Positions 26,181 through 35,293 of a stretch of DNA of 64,000 nucleotides are shown in pieces. Origin of the DNA: Kitasatospora sp. NA04385 (GTDB lineage: Bacteria > Actinomycetota > Actinomycetes > Streptomycetales > Streptomycetaceae); assembly GCF_013364235.1 (NCBI RefSeq), contig NZ_CP054919.1, forward strand, positions 763,570 through 827,569, given 5' to 3'. The notes beneath the pieces are model-generated. The model did not search any database, had not been told where the DNA came from, and saw nothing but the letters and a program-made list of their open reading frames with translations. The translations under genes were made by a program, and so were the position numbers. Each line of letters begins with the position of its first letter. The first letter of the stretch is position 1.

Positions 26181-26945
26181 ATGGAGGGGCACGTGCACCT
26201 GAGCGCGTCACTGCCGTGGAACCCGAGCACCGGGCAGGGCCTGCGGCAGCTCACCGAACTCGGCCTGGCCCTGGTGCTGTCGACGCTGATCGGCCTGGAG
26301 CGGGCGTTCCAGCAGAAGAGCGCCGGCCTGCGCACCCACACCCTGGTGGGGCTCGGCGCGGCGTTGTTCATGGAGGTCTCCCAGCACGGCTTCAACAACG
26401 TGCTCGGCCTGTCGCACGTCTCCCTGGACCCGTCCCGGGTGGCCGCGCAGATCGTCTCGGGCCTCGGCTTCATCGGAGGCGGGCTGATCTTCGTGCGGCG
26501 GGACATCGTCCGCGGGCTGACCACGGCCGCGACGATCTGGCTGACGGCGGCCGTCGGCATGGCGTGCGGCGGCGGGCTGTGGGTGCTGGCCCTGGCCGTC
26601 ACCGGCGCCTACCTGCTCATCGTGCGCGGCTACCCCCTGATCACCCGCCGCATCCCGGCCATCTCCACCCCCGAGGCGACCGAGCTGCGCCTGCTCTACC
26701 TGCCCGGGCGCGGGGCCCTGCGCCGCGTCCTGGAACGCTGCACGGCGCAGGGGTTCCGCATCCTCGGCGTCCGGGTCGACCGGACGCCGCAGGACGGCGG
26801 CGAGGAGGCCGGGCCGGACGCCGGCGGCACCACGGTGCACCTGTCCGTCGAGGGCACCGGCGACGTGTACCGCCTGATGGCGGAGCTGGCCGAACTCGAC
26901 GGGGTCGTGAGCCTGTGGGGCTCGGAGACCGGGAGCACCGACTGA
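26181..26945 (+). CDS. MgtC/SapB-family membrane protein
   Basis: The 254-residue protein has the MgtC core: L-S-T-L-I-G-L-E-R-A-F-Q, K-S-A-G-L-R-T-H-T-L-V-G-L-G-A-A, and R-V-A-A-Q-I-V-S-G-L-G-F-I-G-G-G-L-I-F. Four or five membrane helices are followed by a cytoplasmic domain that is ACT-like in related proteins. MgtC proteins affect ATP synthase activity and growth under low Mg2+. ATG 26181 is preceded by GGAG at a good distance; a GTG four codons in is possible. Confidence 0.88.
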   Translation: MEGHVHLSASLPWNPSTGQGLRQLTELGLALVLSTLIGLERAFQQKSAGLRTHTLVGLGAALFMEVSQHGFNNVLGLSHVSLDPSRVAAQIVSGLGFIGGGLIFVRRDIVRGLTTAATIWLTAAVGMACGGGLWVLALAVTGAYLLIVRGYPLITRRIPAISTPEATELRLLYLPGRGALRRVLERCTAQGFRILGVRVDRTPQDGGEEAGPDAGGTTVHLSVEGTGDVYRLMAELAELDGVVSLWGSETGSTD

Positions 26946-26989
26946 CCGACCGCCCCGGGGGCGGGCCGCCGCCCGGCGTCGACCGGGTC

Positions 26990-27193
26990 TCAGACCTCCC
27001 CGCGCGGCGGGTCCACCGCGGCGGGCGCGCCCGCGCCGTCCGGGCGGCCGGGGCCGGCCTCCAGGAGCGCGTGGGTCAGCGCGGCCAGGCCCAGGGCGAT
27101 CGCGCGCTGCCCCGGGTCCGTGGTCTTCTCGATCATCTTCTTGCTCTCGTCCAGGTAGTGCCTTGCCGACTCCGTGTCCCGCTGCGGTGCCAT
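26990..27193 (-). CDS. Small uncharacterised protein (67 residues)
   Basis: The product has a polar, helical N-terminal half (Y-L-D-E-S-K-K-M-I-E-K-T-T-D-P-G-Q-R) and a hydrophobic patch A-I-A-L-G-L-A-A-L-T-H-A-L-L, then an Ala/Pro tail. I do not recognise it. ATG 27193 follows a strong GAGGAGGAACGG ribosome site, which supports translation. It is convergent with mgtC and divergent from the PLP decarboxylase. Confidence 0.65.
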   Translation of the reverse strand: MAPQRDTESARHYLDESKKMIEKTTDPGQRAIALGLAALTHALLEAGPGRPDGAGAPAAVDPPRGEV

Positions 27194-27397
27194 CCGTTCC
27201 TCCTCGCTGGTGCTCGCTCGGCGACCTGGTCGGACCGGGGGGCCGGACTCCGGCGGTTCGGCGCCGGCCGGGCACCACCCGGTACCACGGAGGCGTGTAC
27301 CCCCGATCCGCCCGGACGCACCGGCTGCCGGGCGGGGCATCGGGTGCGGAGCGCCCCGCCGGACCCGCGGCAGGTCACGGGGGCGTCCGCGCATACC

Positions 27398-28849
27398 ATG
27401 CCGGGTGTGAACGACGAAGACTTCCGCGGGGCCGCCCGGGCGACCGCAGACCTGGTGGCCGACTACCTCGACGCCCTGCCCGACCGGCCGGTGTGGCAGC
27501 CGATGGACCCGGCCGAGCGGGCCGCGCTGCTCGACCTCCCGCTGCCCGAGGACGGCGCCCCGCTGGCGGCGCTGCTGGAGACCGTCGAGCGGCGGATCAT
27601 GCCGCACCCGATGGGCAACGGAAACCCGCGCTTCTTCGGCTGGGTCAACTCCGCCCCGCAGCCGGCCGGGGTGCTCGCCACCCTGGCCGCGAGCGCGATG
27701 AACCCCAGCTCGGCCGGCGGCGACCACGCCGACGTCCACCTGGAGCGCGCCGTGGTCCGCTGGATCGCCGAGCTGGTCGGCTTCCCGCACCCGCCCGGCG
27801 GCGGCATCCTCACCTCCGGCACCTCGATGGCCACCATCGTCTGCCTGGCCGCCGCCCGGAACCGGGCCGCCCGCAAGGCCGGCCGGGACGTCCGGGAGGA
27901 CGGCCTGGCCGGGATGCCCCCGCTGGTCGGCTACGTCACCGGCGAGGCGCACAGCTGCGTGCGCAAGGCCGCCGAGCTGCTCGGCCTCGGCTCCAAGCAC
28001 CTGCGCACCGTCGCCTCCGACGCCGACGGCCACCTCGTCCTGGACGCCCTGGCCGCCGCGATCGCCGAGGACCGGGCGGCCGGGCGGCTGCCCTTCCTGG
28101 TGGTCGCCTCCGCGGGCACCGTCGGCACCGGCGCCGTCGACCCGTTCGAGGCGATCGCCGACCTGGCCGAGCGCGAGGGCCTGTGGTTCCACGTCGACGG
28201 CGCGTACGGCGCCTTCGGCGTCCTCGACGAGACGATCGCGCACCGCTACGCGGGCATGGAGCGGGCCGACTCGCTCGCCCTCGACCCGCACAAGTGGCTG
28301 GGCGTGCCGGTCGACTGCGGCTGCGCGCTGGTGCGCGACGCCGAGGAGCTGCGCGGCACCTTCAGCCTCGTCCCCTCCTACCTGCGCGACGACGCGGCCG
28401 GCGACCTGGGCTGGTTCTCCGAGTACGGCACCGAGCAGACCCGCCCGTTCCGCTCGCTGAAGGTCTGGGCGTCCATCGCCCACCGCGGCCGCTCCGGCGT
28501 CGCCCGGGACGTCGCGCACTGCACCGCGCAGGCCCGGCAGCTGGGCGAGTGGATCGAGCAGGACCCGGAGCTGGAGCTCGTCGCCCCCGTCGAGACCTCC
28601 ATCGTCGCCTTCCGGCACCGCCCGGCCGGTCTGGACGAGGCCGGGCTCCAGCAGCTCAACTCCCTGCTCCCGGTGGCCGTCCAGCGCCGCGGCGAGGTGT
28701 TCGTCACCGGCGCCGTCTACCGGGGCCGGGAGGTGCTCCGGGCCTGCCTGCTGAACGCCGCCACCACCGAGGCGGACCTGCGGCTGCTGCTGGACGAGGT
28801 GAAGTCCGCCGGAGCGGAACTCCTGGACCGGTGCCGTACGTCCAACTGA
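27398..28849 (+). CDS. PLP-dependent aromatic L-amino-acid decarboxylase family protein
   Basis: The 483-residue enzyme belongs to the group II decarboxylases (PF00282). It has P-R-F-F-G-W-V-N-S near residue 78, the cofactor site A-S-A-G-T-V-G-T-G-A-V-D, the Asp of W-F-H-V-D-G-A-Y-G, and the PLP lysine in L-D-P-H-K-W-L-G. Related enzymes decarboxylate tryptophan, tyrosine, DOPA or phenylacetaldehyde precursors. The substrate cannot be fixed from sequence alone. ATG 27398 is preceded by a TACCAT element and no ribosome site, so the transcript may be leaderless. Confidence 0.88.
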   Translation: MPGVNDEDFRGAARATADLVADYLDALPDRPVWQPMDPAERAALLDLPLPEDGAPLAALLETVERRIMPHPMGNGNPRFFGWVNSAPQPAGVLATLAASAMNPSSAGGDHADVHLERAVVRWIAELVGFPHPPGGGILTSGTSMATIVCLAAARNRAARKAGRDVREDGLAGMPPLVGYVTGEAHSCVRKAAELLGLGSKHLRTVASDADGHLVLDALAAAIAEDRAAGRLPFLVVASAGTVGTGAVDPFEAIADLAEREGLWFHVDGAYGAFGVLDETIAHRYAGMERADSLALDPHKWLGVPVDCGCALVRDAEELRGTFSLVPSYLRDDAAGDLGWFSEYGTEQTRPFRSLKVWASIAHRGRSGVARDVAHCTAQARQLGEWIEQDPELELVAPVETSIVAFRHRPAGLDEAGLQQLNSLLPVAVQRRGEVFVTGAVYRGREVLRACLLNAATTEADLRLLLDEVKSAGAELLDRCRTSN

Positions 28850-28955
28850 TCGCGGGTGCGGATCAGCGCCGATCCGACGGGGGCCCGCGGAGACATTTAC
28901 CGTCAGGTCACGGGGGATTCGTGATCGTGAAACAGCGGAGCGCCACCATGCAGGC

Positions 28956-30320
28956 ATGGACAACATGGCGTACACCCACAGCGGAGTCGGCGACGAGCGG
29001 CAGGAGCGGCGGCGGAGCCGGGGGCACCGCTGGCGCAAGGAGACGGTCGAGCTCGCGGCGGTCTTCGCCGCCGTCGCGGCGGCCGACCTGGTCGCCAACG
29101 TCGTCGTGCACGGCCACGACGGGCCGGTGCTGCTGGTCGCGTCCGCCGCGGCCATGCTCGCCACCGCGCTGTTCCGCGGCTGGCTCGCCCACCGGCACCC
29201 GCACGGGCCGCCCGGCCCGGCCGCACCGCCGGGCGGCCCGGCGGTGACCCCCGCCGAGGAGCCGACCGTCCTGTGGCGGCTGCGCACCAGCGTCTCGGAC
29301 GCCCCCGGCAGCCTGGCCCGGGTGTGCACGGCGCTGGCCGAGCTGCGGGTCAACATCGTCTCCATGCAGGCCCACCCGCTGCCCGACTGCACCGTCGACG
29401 AGTTCATCGTCCGCGCCCCCGAGGCGCTGCCCCGCACCGACCTCGCCGCGGCCGTCGCCGCCGGCGGCGGCTGGGACATCTGGACCGACCGCGCCGACGC
29501 CCACGAACTCGTGGACGTGCCGCGCCAGGTCCTCGCCCTGGCCACCCGCACCGCCCTCGACGCCGCCGAACTCCCGGTCGCCCTGCGCCAGTTGTTCGGC
29601 CGCGCCACCATCCGGCAGTACCCCGGCCGCGGTGACGGCACCCCGGCCGGCCTGGAAGGACACCTGATGCGACTGCCCCTACCGGGCGGCGACCTGCTCG
29701 AACTCTCCCGGCCCCACCTCCCGTTCACGCCCACCGAGTTCGCCCGGGCCCGCGCCCTGGTCGAGCTCGACACCGTCCTCGGCCCGCGCGTCCCGGCCGT
29801 CGCCGCCCGGATCAGCCACCTGGACGACGAGCTCACCGTCCGCCGCGCCACCCCCGACGACAAGCCCGCCGCCCTGGCCATGCACGCCCGCTGCTCCGCG
29901 GAGTCGCTGCGCCGCCGCTACCACGGCCCGGTCCGGGACGCCGACCGCTACCTCGACCACCTGCTCGACCCCCGCCACGGCCAGACCCTCGCCGTCGAGA
30001 CCTCCGACGGCCGGCTGGTCGCCCTCGCCCACCTGATGTGGGACGACGAGGGTGCGGAGATCGCCCTGCTGGTCGAGGACGCCTGGCAGCGCCGCGGCCT
30101 GGGCGTCGACCTGGTCCGCCGGATGGCCGCCCTCGCCCTGGAGGCCGGCGTGCGCACCGTCTACGCGGTCACCACCTCCGCCAACACCGGCCTGATCTCC
30201 ACCATGCGCCGGCTGTCCGCCCCCCTCGACTACCAGGTCGAGGACGGCACCCTGGTGATCACCGCCCACCTCGCGGAGGCCACCGAGAAGCTCCCCACCC
30301 CCTGGCCGACCTCTCACTGA
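28956..30320 (+). CDS. Membrane-anchored ACT domain-GNAT acetyltransferase fusion
   Basis: The 454-residue protein has three parts: two hydrophobic helices (about 30-75), an ACT ligand domain (V-L-W-R-L-R-T-S-V-S-D-A-P-G-S-L-A-R-V, about 107-170), and a C-terminal GNAT domain with R-R-A-T-P-D-D-K, S-L-R-R-R-Y-H-G and the acetyl-CoA loop Q-R-R-G-L-G-V. It resembles lysine acetyltransferases of actinomycetes in which an amino acid or nucleotide controls activity. The membrane part is an added feature. The start is ATG 28956 or 28965. Confidence 0.78.
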   Translation: MDNMAYTHSGVGDERQERRRSRGHRWRKETVELAAVFAAVAAADLVANVVVHGHDGPVLLVASAAAMLATALFRGWLAHRHPHGPPGPAAPPGGPAVTPAEEPTVLWRLRTSVSDAPGSLARVCTALAELRVNIVSMQAHPLPDCTVDEFIVRAPEALPRTDLAAAVAAGGGWDIWTDRADAHELVDVPRQVLALATRTALDAAELPVALRQLFGRATIRQYPGRGDGTPAGLEGHLMRLPLPGGDLLELSRPHLPFTPTEFARARALVELDTVLGPRVPAVAARISHLDDELTVRRATPDDKPAALAMHARCSAESLRRRYHGPVRDADRYLDHLLDPRHGQTLAVETSDGRLVALAHLMWDDEGAEIALLVEDAWQRRGLGVDLVRRMAALALEAGVRTVYAVTTSANTGLISTMRRLSAPLDYQVEDGTLVITAHLAEATEKLPTPWPTSH

Positions 30321-30644
30321 GACAGGGCCCCGCCGGGGGCTCGGGGAACGGCGAGTCCGTGCTGCTGACGGTCGGAGCCCATCGGTGTGTCCGTGCTGCT
30401 GCGCGCCCGTGACAGAACCTGAAGCAGCTGCGCCGGGCGGCAGTGCACCGTCAGCGGACCCGGCCCCGCCGTTCCCCGCGCCCCCGGTGGTGTCCCCCTC
30501 CTCTGCCGAAGGGCTGAGCTCGCGCAGCAGGTTGTCGCCCCTGCTCAAGTGTGCGGGCGGGAGTCGGTAGGCTGAGCCTGTCCCCGCCGCCCGTGGGCCG
30601 TCGAACGGCCCGGGCGGTGCCGCAGCAAGGAGGAACCCCTGAGC
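30321..30644. other. Intergenic leader of murT, with a hairpin
   Basis: No convincing gene lies here. GGGCCGT (30595-30601) pairs with ACGGCCC (30605-30611), and outer CCGCCC/GGGCGG arms extend it, forming a strong hairpin 17 bp before the AAGGAGG ribosome site of murT. A TAGGCT element at about 30567-30572 could be a -10 box. The rest is featureless. Confidence 0.55.
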
Positions 30645-31901
30645 ATGCCAGGCACCGATTCGGAAGCCCCGCGCGACGCCTCGCTGCCCGCCCGCGCGAA
30701 GATCGCCGTGACGGCGGGCAAGATGGCCGCCGCGCTGTCCCAGAAGGCGGGCCGAGGCAGCGGCTCGGTGATCGGCGGCAAGGTCGCGCTCAAGCTCGAC
30801 CCGGACCTGCTGGCGACCCTCACCGAGCACCTGGACGTGGTCCTGGTCAGCGCCACCAACGGCAAGACCACCACCACCCGGCTGATCGCCGAGGCGCTGC
30901 GGGCGGCCGGCCCGGTGGTCTCCAACGCGCTGGGCGCGAACATGCCGGCCGGCATCACCGGCGCGCTGGCCAACAGCACCAGCGCCCGCTTCGGCGTGAT
31001 CGAGGTGGACGAGAAGTACCTGCCGATGGTCGCCCGGGACACCCGGCCGAAGGCCATAGCGCTGCTGAACCTCTCCCGCGACCAGCTGGACCGCGCGGCG
31101 GAGACCCGGATGATGGCCGAGAAGTGGCGCGAGGGTCTCAAGGACACCGACGCGGTGATCATCGCGAACGCGGACGACCCGCTGGTGACCTGGGCCGCCT
31201 CGTCCTGCAAGAAGGTGGTCTGGGTGGCCGCCGGGCAGGCGTGGAAGGAGGACGCCTGGTCGTGCCCGTCCTGCGGCGGCGTGATGCAGCGTCCGGGCGA
31301 CGACTGGTTCTGCGGCGAGTGCGGCTTCCGCCGGCCGAACCCGCACTGGGCGCTCCAGGGCACGCACGTGATCGACCCGCACCGCGGTGCCTGGCCGATC
31401 CAGCTCCAGCTGCCGGGCCGCGCCAACCTGGCGAACGCCACTAGTTCGGCCGCCGTCGCGGCGGTCTTCGGGGTGGCCCCGCAGGTCGCGCTGCAGCGGA
31501 TGCAGTCGGTGGCCGCGGTCGCGGGCCGCTACGACGTGGTGCAGTACCGCGGCCGGGACATCCGGCTGCTGCTGGCGAAGAACCCGGCCGGCTGGCTGGA
31601 GACCTTCTCGCTGATCGACGGGCCGCCCGCGCCGGTGGTCCTCTCGGTGAACGCGATGGACGCCGACGGCACCGACACCTCCTGGCTGTGGGACGTCGAC
31701 TACGAGCGCCTGTCCGGGCACCCGATCTTCGTGATGGGCCAGCGCAAGCTGGACCTCGCGGTCCGCCTGGAGGTCGCCAACCTGCAGTTCCAGGTGGTCG
31801 ACTCGCTGGCCCAGGCGGTGGACGCCGCCCCGGCCGGCCGGATCGAGGCCATCGCCAACTACACCGCCTTCCAGCAGCTGCGCAAGGCCGTGGTGGCCTG
31901 A
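30645..31901 (+). CDS. murT: Lipid II isoglutaminyl synthase, Mur ligase-like subunit MurT
   Basis: The 418-residue protein has a Mur ligase core with the ATP loop S-A-T-N-G-K-T-T-T-T-R, E-V-D-E-K-Y-L-P, and N-A-D-D-P. A zinc-ribbon insert, C-P-S-C-G-G and C-G-E-C-G-F, is diagnostic of MurT, as is the DUF1727 C-terminal domain. With GatD it converts the iGlu of lipid II to iGln at the membrane. AAGGAGG precedes ATG 30645 by 11 nt. The stop overlaps the ATG of gatD by one base (TGATG), so the subunits are co-translated. Confidence 0.94.
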   Translation: MPGTDSEAPRDASLPARAKIAVTAGKMAAALSQKAGRGSGSVIGGKVALKLDPDLLATLTEHLDVVLVSATNGKTTTTRLIAEALRAAGPVVSNALGANMPAGITGALANSTSARFGVIEVDEKYLPMVARDTRPKAIALLNLSRDQLDRAAETRMMAEKWREGLKDTDAVIIANADDPLVTWAASSCKKVVWVAAGQAWKEDAWSCPSCGGVMQRPGDDWFCGECGFRRPNPHWALQGTHVIDPHRGAWPIQLQLPGRANLANATSSAAVAAVFGVAPQVALQRMQSVAAVAGRYDVVQYRGRDIRLLLAKNPAGWLETFSLIDGPPAPVVLSVNAMDADGTDTSWLWDVDYERLSGHPIFVMGQRKLDLAVRLEVANLQFQVVDSLAQAVDAAPAGRIEAIANYTAFQQLRKAVVA

Positions 31902-32893
31902 TGAGCGACCAGTACTACGACGGGCAGCAGTACGGCGACCCGCAGCAGCAGTACGGCCGACAGCCGTACGGGCAGCCCCAGTACGGCGACCCGCAGCAGC
32001 CGTACGAGCAGCAGCACCAGCAGTACGAGCCGTACGAGCAGCAGCAGCCCCGGCAGCACCAGCAGTACGAGCAGCAGCAGGCGTACGGCGACCCGCAGCA
32101 CCAGCAGTACGGCGGGGACGCTCCGCAGCGGCCCGCGCCCCAGCAGCAGTTCGGGAGGTCTTCGAGGATGAGCGAGAGCAGCCTGCGGGTGGTCTGGGTG
32201 TACCCGGACCTGCTGTCGACGTACGGCGACCGCGGCAACGCGCTGGTGGTGGAGCGGCGGGCGCGGCAGCGCGGCCTCGGGGTGCAGCGGATCGACGTGC
32301 GCTCCGACCAGTCGGTGCCGACCAGTGGCGACATCTACCTGATCGGCGGCGGTGAGGACCGTCCGCAGCGGCTGGCGGCGGAGCGGCTGCGCAACGACGG
32401 CGGGCTGGTCCGGGCGGCCGAGAACGGCGCGATCATCTTCTCGGTCTGCGCGGGCTTCCAGATCCTGGGCCACGAGTTCATCAACGACCTGGGCGAGCGC
32501 GAGCCGGGCCTGGGGCTGCTGGACGTGTGGACCGTCCGCGGCGAGGGTTCGCGCTGCGTCGGCGACGTGCTGGCGGACGTGAGCCCGCAGCTGAACCTGC
32601 CGCAGCTGACCGGTTTCGAGAACCACCAGGGCGTCACCCACCTCGGCGAGGGCGTCAGCCCGTTCGCCACCGTGCAGGTCGGCCGGGGCAACGGCACCGG
32701 CGACGGCACCGAGGGCGCCTGGCGCGACACGGTGTTCGGCACCTACCTGCACGGCCCGGTGATGGCCCGCAACCCCGCCGTCGCCGACCTGCTGATCAAG
32801 CTGGCGCTGGACGTGAACGCGCTGCCGCCGGCCGACACCACGTGGTACGACGCGCTGCGCGAGGAGCGGATCGCCGCGGCCCGTCCCGCGTAG
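31901..32893 (+). CDS. gatD: Lipid II isoglutaminyl synthase glutaminase subunit GatD with Q/Y-rich N-terminal extension
   Basis: The core (from M-S-E-S-S-L-R at 32168, 241 residues) is a class I glutamine amidotransferase with the Cys nucleophile in F-S-V-C-A-G-F-Q-I-L and the distal histidine in T-Y-L-H-G-P-V. It releases ammonia from glutamine for MurT. In the same frame, 89 further codons reach back to ATG 31901, which overlaps the murT stop; they encode repeats of Q-Y-G-D-P-Q-Q and Y-E-Q-Q, a disordered Gln/Tyr-rich tail. A GGGAGG site 9 nt before ATG 32168 could give a shorter, standard GatD. The extent is therefore given as the full frame. Confidence 0.88.
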   Translation: MSDQYYDGQQYGDPQQQYGRQPYGQPQYGDPQQPYEQQHQQYEPYEQQQPRQHQQYEQQQAYGDPQHQQYGGDAPQRPAPQQQFGRSSRMSESSLRVVWVYPDLLSTYGDRGNALVVERRARQRGLGVQRIDVRSDQSVPTSGDIYLIGGGEDRPQRLAAERLRNDGGLVRAAENGAIIFSVCAGFQILGHEFINDLGEREPGLGLLDVWTVRGEGSRCVGDVLADVSPQLNLPQLTGFENHQGVTHLGEGVSPFATVQVGRGNGTGDGTEGAWRDTVFGTYLHGPVMARNPAVADLLIKLALDVNALPPADTTWYDALREERIAAARPA

Positions 32894-32950
32894 CCGCCGC
32901 AGCGGCCCCGCCGCGCGTTCACCCGCGCGTAAGCCGAGGTCACGGTGGTG

Positions 32951-32979
32951 GACGGCTGACCGCCATGTGGTCAGCCGTC
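32951..32979 (+). terminator. Terminator hairpin after murT-gatD
   Basis: GACGGCTGACC (32951-32961) pairs perfectly with GGTCAGCCGTC (32969-32979) over a 7-nt loop, 58 bp past the gatD stop. The rest of the 314-bp gap to pfkA holds a TATGCT element at about 33118-33123 that may be the pfkA -10 box, and no convincing gene. Confidence 0.75.
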
Positions 32980-33207
32980 CCGCCGCCGGACGACTTCGTA
33001 GGAGAATATGGAGAGCCCGGACGCAACACCCTCCTCGGCGGTCGGGTCGCAGTTACGCGTGGTGCGTCGAGGAAGCCGCCCCCGCGTCGGTTTCGGCTCG
33101 GCCGGACGCAGGAACCGTATGCTGTGCAGCAGGTCAGTTTCGGGCGGTATGCCCGATTCCCACCCACCAGTCCGGCCGTCCGATCCTGCTCGGGAGTTGG
33201 CAAAGCA

Positions 33208-34233
33208 ATGCGTATTGGTGTCCTGACCAGCGGCGGTGACTGTCCCGGCCTGAACGCCGTCATCCGTTCCGTGGTCCACCGGGGGGTGGTCGACCACGGC
33301 GACGAGATCATCGGCTTCGAGGACGGCTGGCGCGGTCTTCTGGAGGGCGTGCACCGTCCGCTGACGCTCGACTCGGTGAGCGGCATCCTCGCCCAGGGCG
33401 GCACGATCCTGGGCTCGTCCCGGGTGCAGCCCAGCCACCTGCGCGACGGCGTCGAGCGCGCCAAGCAGTACTGTGCGGACCTGGGCATCGACGCGGTCAT
33501 CCCGATCGGCGGCGAGGGCACCCTGAAGGCCGCGAAGCTGATGAGCGACGCGGGCCTGCCGGTGGTCGGCGTGCCGAAGACCATCGACAACGACATCGCC
33601 TGCACCGACGTCACCTTCGGCTTCGACACCGCCGTCTCGGTGGCCACCGAGGCGCTGGACCGGCTGAAGACCACCGCCGAGTCGCACCAGCGCGTCATGG
33701 TGGTCGAGGTGATGGGCCGGCACACCGGCTGGATCGCGCTGAACGCGGGCATGGCGGCCGGTGCGCACGCCATCGTGGTGCCGGAGCGCCCGTTCCACAT
33801 CGACAAGCTGACCGAGGTCGTGCGCGAACGCTTCGACCGGCAGAAGAAGTTCGCGATCGTGGTCTGCGCCGAGGGCGCGAAGCCCGAGCCCGGCACCATG
33901 CCGTGGGAGGAGGGCACCAAGGACATGTACGGCCACGAGCGGTTCACCGGCATCGCCACCCAGCTCTCCCGCGAGCTGGAGCACCGCCTCGGCAAGGAGG
34001 CCCGCCCGGTCATCCTCGGCCACACCCAGCGCGGCGGCACCCCGACCGCGTACGACCGCGTCCTGGCGACCCGCTTCGGCTGGCACGCGGTGGAGGCCGC
34101 CCACAAGGGCGCGTTCGGCCACATCACGGCGCTCCAGGGCACCGAGATCAAGCTGGTGCCGCTGGGCGAGGCCGTCGCCGAGCTGAAGACCGTTCCGGCG
34201 GAGCGCTACAAGGAGGCCGAGACCGTCATCTGA
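33208..34233 (+). CDS. pfkA: 6-phosphofructokinase
   Basis: The 341-residue enzyme phosphorylates fructose-6-phosphate in glycolysis. Signatures are M-R-I-G-V-L-T-S-G-G-D-C-P-G-L-N at the N-terminus, G-G-E-G-T-L at the nucleotide site, P-K-T-I-D-N-D, and V-E-V-M-G-R-H-T-G-W. The GGEGT form fits the ATP-using, actinobacterial (group III) PFKs rather than the PPi type. ATG 33208 follows CGGGAG. A terminator lies just past the stop, and the fermentative dehydrogenase gene follows on the same strand. Confidence 0.95.
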   Translation: MRIGVLTSGGDCPGLNAVIRSVVHRGVVDHGDEIIGFEDGWRGLLEGVHRPLTLDSVSGILAQGGTILGSSRVQPSHLRDGVERAKQYCADLGIDAVIPIGGEGTLKAAKLMSDAGLPVVGVPKTIDNDIACTDVTFGFDTAVSVATEALDRLKTTAESHQRVMVVEVMGRHTGWIALNAGMAAGAHAIVVPERPFHIDKLTEVVRERFDRQKKFAIVVCAEGAKPEPGTMPWEEGTKDMYGHERFTGIATQLSRELEHRLGKEARPVILGHTQRGGTPTAYDRVLATRFGWHAVEAAHKGAFGHITALQGTEIKLVPLGEAVAELKTVPAERYKEAETVI

Positions 34234-34245
34234 CGGCCCGGCACC

Positions 34246-34282
34246 CCGGGGGCGCGTCGCGGTCCGCCGCCCGCGCCCCCGG
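34246..34282 (+). terminator. Terminator hairpin after pfkA
   Basis: CCGGGGGCGCG (34246-34256) pairs exactly with CGCGCCCCCGG (34272-34282) around a 15-nt loop, 13 bp past the pfkA stop and 16 bp before the next start, so it may also attenuate read-through into the dehydrogenase. Confidence 0.78.
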
Positions 34283-34297
34283 CGATAGCCTCACCGC

Positions 34298-35293
34298 ATG
34301 GAGATCCTCGCCTACGGCGTCCAAGCAGACGAACAGCCGCTCCTGGAGGAGGCCTTCGCGGGCCGCCACTCCCTGCGCACCCTGGCCGTGTTCCTCAACC
34401 GCGACACCGCCCCGCTCGCCGCCGGCTACCCGGCCGTCAGCACCAGCGTCAACGACGAGCTCGACGCCGGAACGCTCGCCGTCCTCGCCGCGGGCGGCAC
34501 CGAGGTGATCGCCCAGCGCTCCACCGGCTTCAACAACATCGACCTCGACGCCGCCGCCGGGCTCGGCCTCACCATCGCGCGGGTCTCCTACTACAGCCCC
34601 TACGCGGTCGCCGAACACGCCTGGACCCTCGCCCTGGCGGTCAACCGCCGGCTCACCCGGGCCGCCGGCCGCTCCCGCGAGTTCGACTTCCGCCTCGACG
34701 GCCTGCTCGGCCGCGACATCCACGGCATGACCGTCGGCGTCATCGGCACCGGCAAGATCGGCGAGTGCTTCGCCCGGATCGCCGCCGGGTTCGGCACCCA
34801 CCTCCTCGGCTGGGACATCGCGGAGAACCCCGCCTGCCGGGAGCTCGGCATGACCTACACCGAGCTCCCCGAGCTGCTCTCCCGGTCCGACCTGATCAGC
34901 CTGCACGTCCCGCTGCTGCCGTCCACCCACCACCTGATCGACACCGCCGCGCTCGCCCGGATGAAGGACGACGCGATCCTGGTCAACTCCAGCCGCGGCG
35001 GCCTCGTCGACAGCGCGGCCCTGGTCGAGGCGCTGCGCGCCGGGCGCCTCTCCGGCGTCGGCCTCGACGTCTACGAGGAGGAGACCGGCGTCTTCTTCAC
35101 CGACCAGTCCATCCAGGGCATCACCGACGACACCCTGGCCCGGCTGGTCACCTTCCCCCAGGTCCTCGTCACCAGCCACCAGGCGTACTACACCCGCACC
35201 GCCGTGGGCCAGATCATCGACACCACCGTCCGCAACATCGACGACTACGCGGCGGGCCGCACCAACGAGAACACCCTGGTGCCGAAGGGCTGA
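34298..35293 (+). CDS. D-lactate dehydrogenase-like D-2-hydroxyacid dehydrogenase
   Basis: The 331-residue enzyme resembles fermentative D-lactate dehydrogenase (LdhA/Ddh). It has the catalytic set of the family: R-S-T-G-F-N-N-I-D at the substrate site, the NAD-binding G-V-I-G-T-G-K-I-G with D at the second strand, H-V-P-L-L-P-S-T-H-H, N-S-S-R-G-G-L-V-D (Arg) and T-S-H-Q-A-Y-Y (His). It should reduce pyruvate to D-lactate with NADH. Next to pfkA, this suggests a role in redox balance under low oxygen. Confidence 0.88.
   Translation: MEILAYGVQADEQPLLEEAFAGRHSLRTLAVFLNRDTAPLAAGYPAVSTSVNDELDAGTLAVLAAGGTEVIAQRSTGFNNIDLDAAAGLGLTIARVSYYSPYAVAEHAWTLALAVNRRLTRAAGRSREFDFRLDGLLGRDIHGMTVGVIGTGKIGECFARIAAGFGTHLLGWDIAENPACRELGMTYTELPELLSRSDLISLHVPLLPSTHHLIDTAALARMKDDAILVNSSRGGLVDSAALVEALRAGRLSGVGLDVYEEETGVFFTDQSIQGITDDTLARLVTFPQVLVTSHQAYYTRTAVGQIIDTTVRNIDDYAAGRTNENTLVPKG

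Noticed and set aside
30385..30570. 61-codon frame in the murT leader
   Set aside because: Composition is random, there is no ribosome site and no conserved motif.
33008..33226. 72-codon frame with an AGGAG site upstream of pfkA
   Set aside because: Its codon use (TTA, ACA, GCA, CGA) is unlike local genes, it overlaps pfkA, and it resembles no known protein; more likely the pfkA leader.
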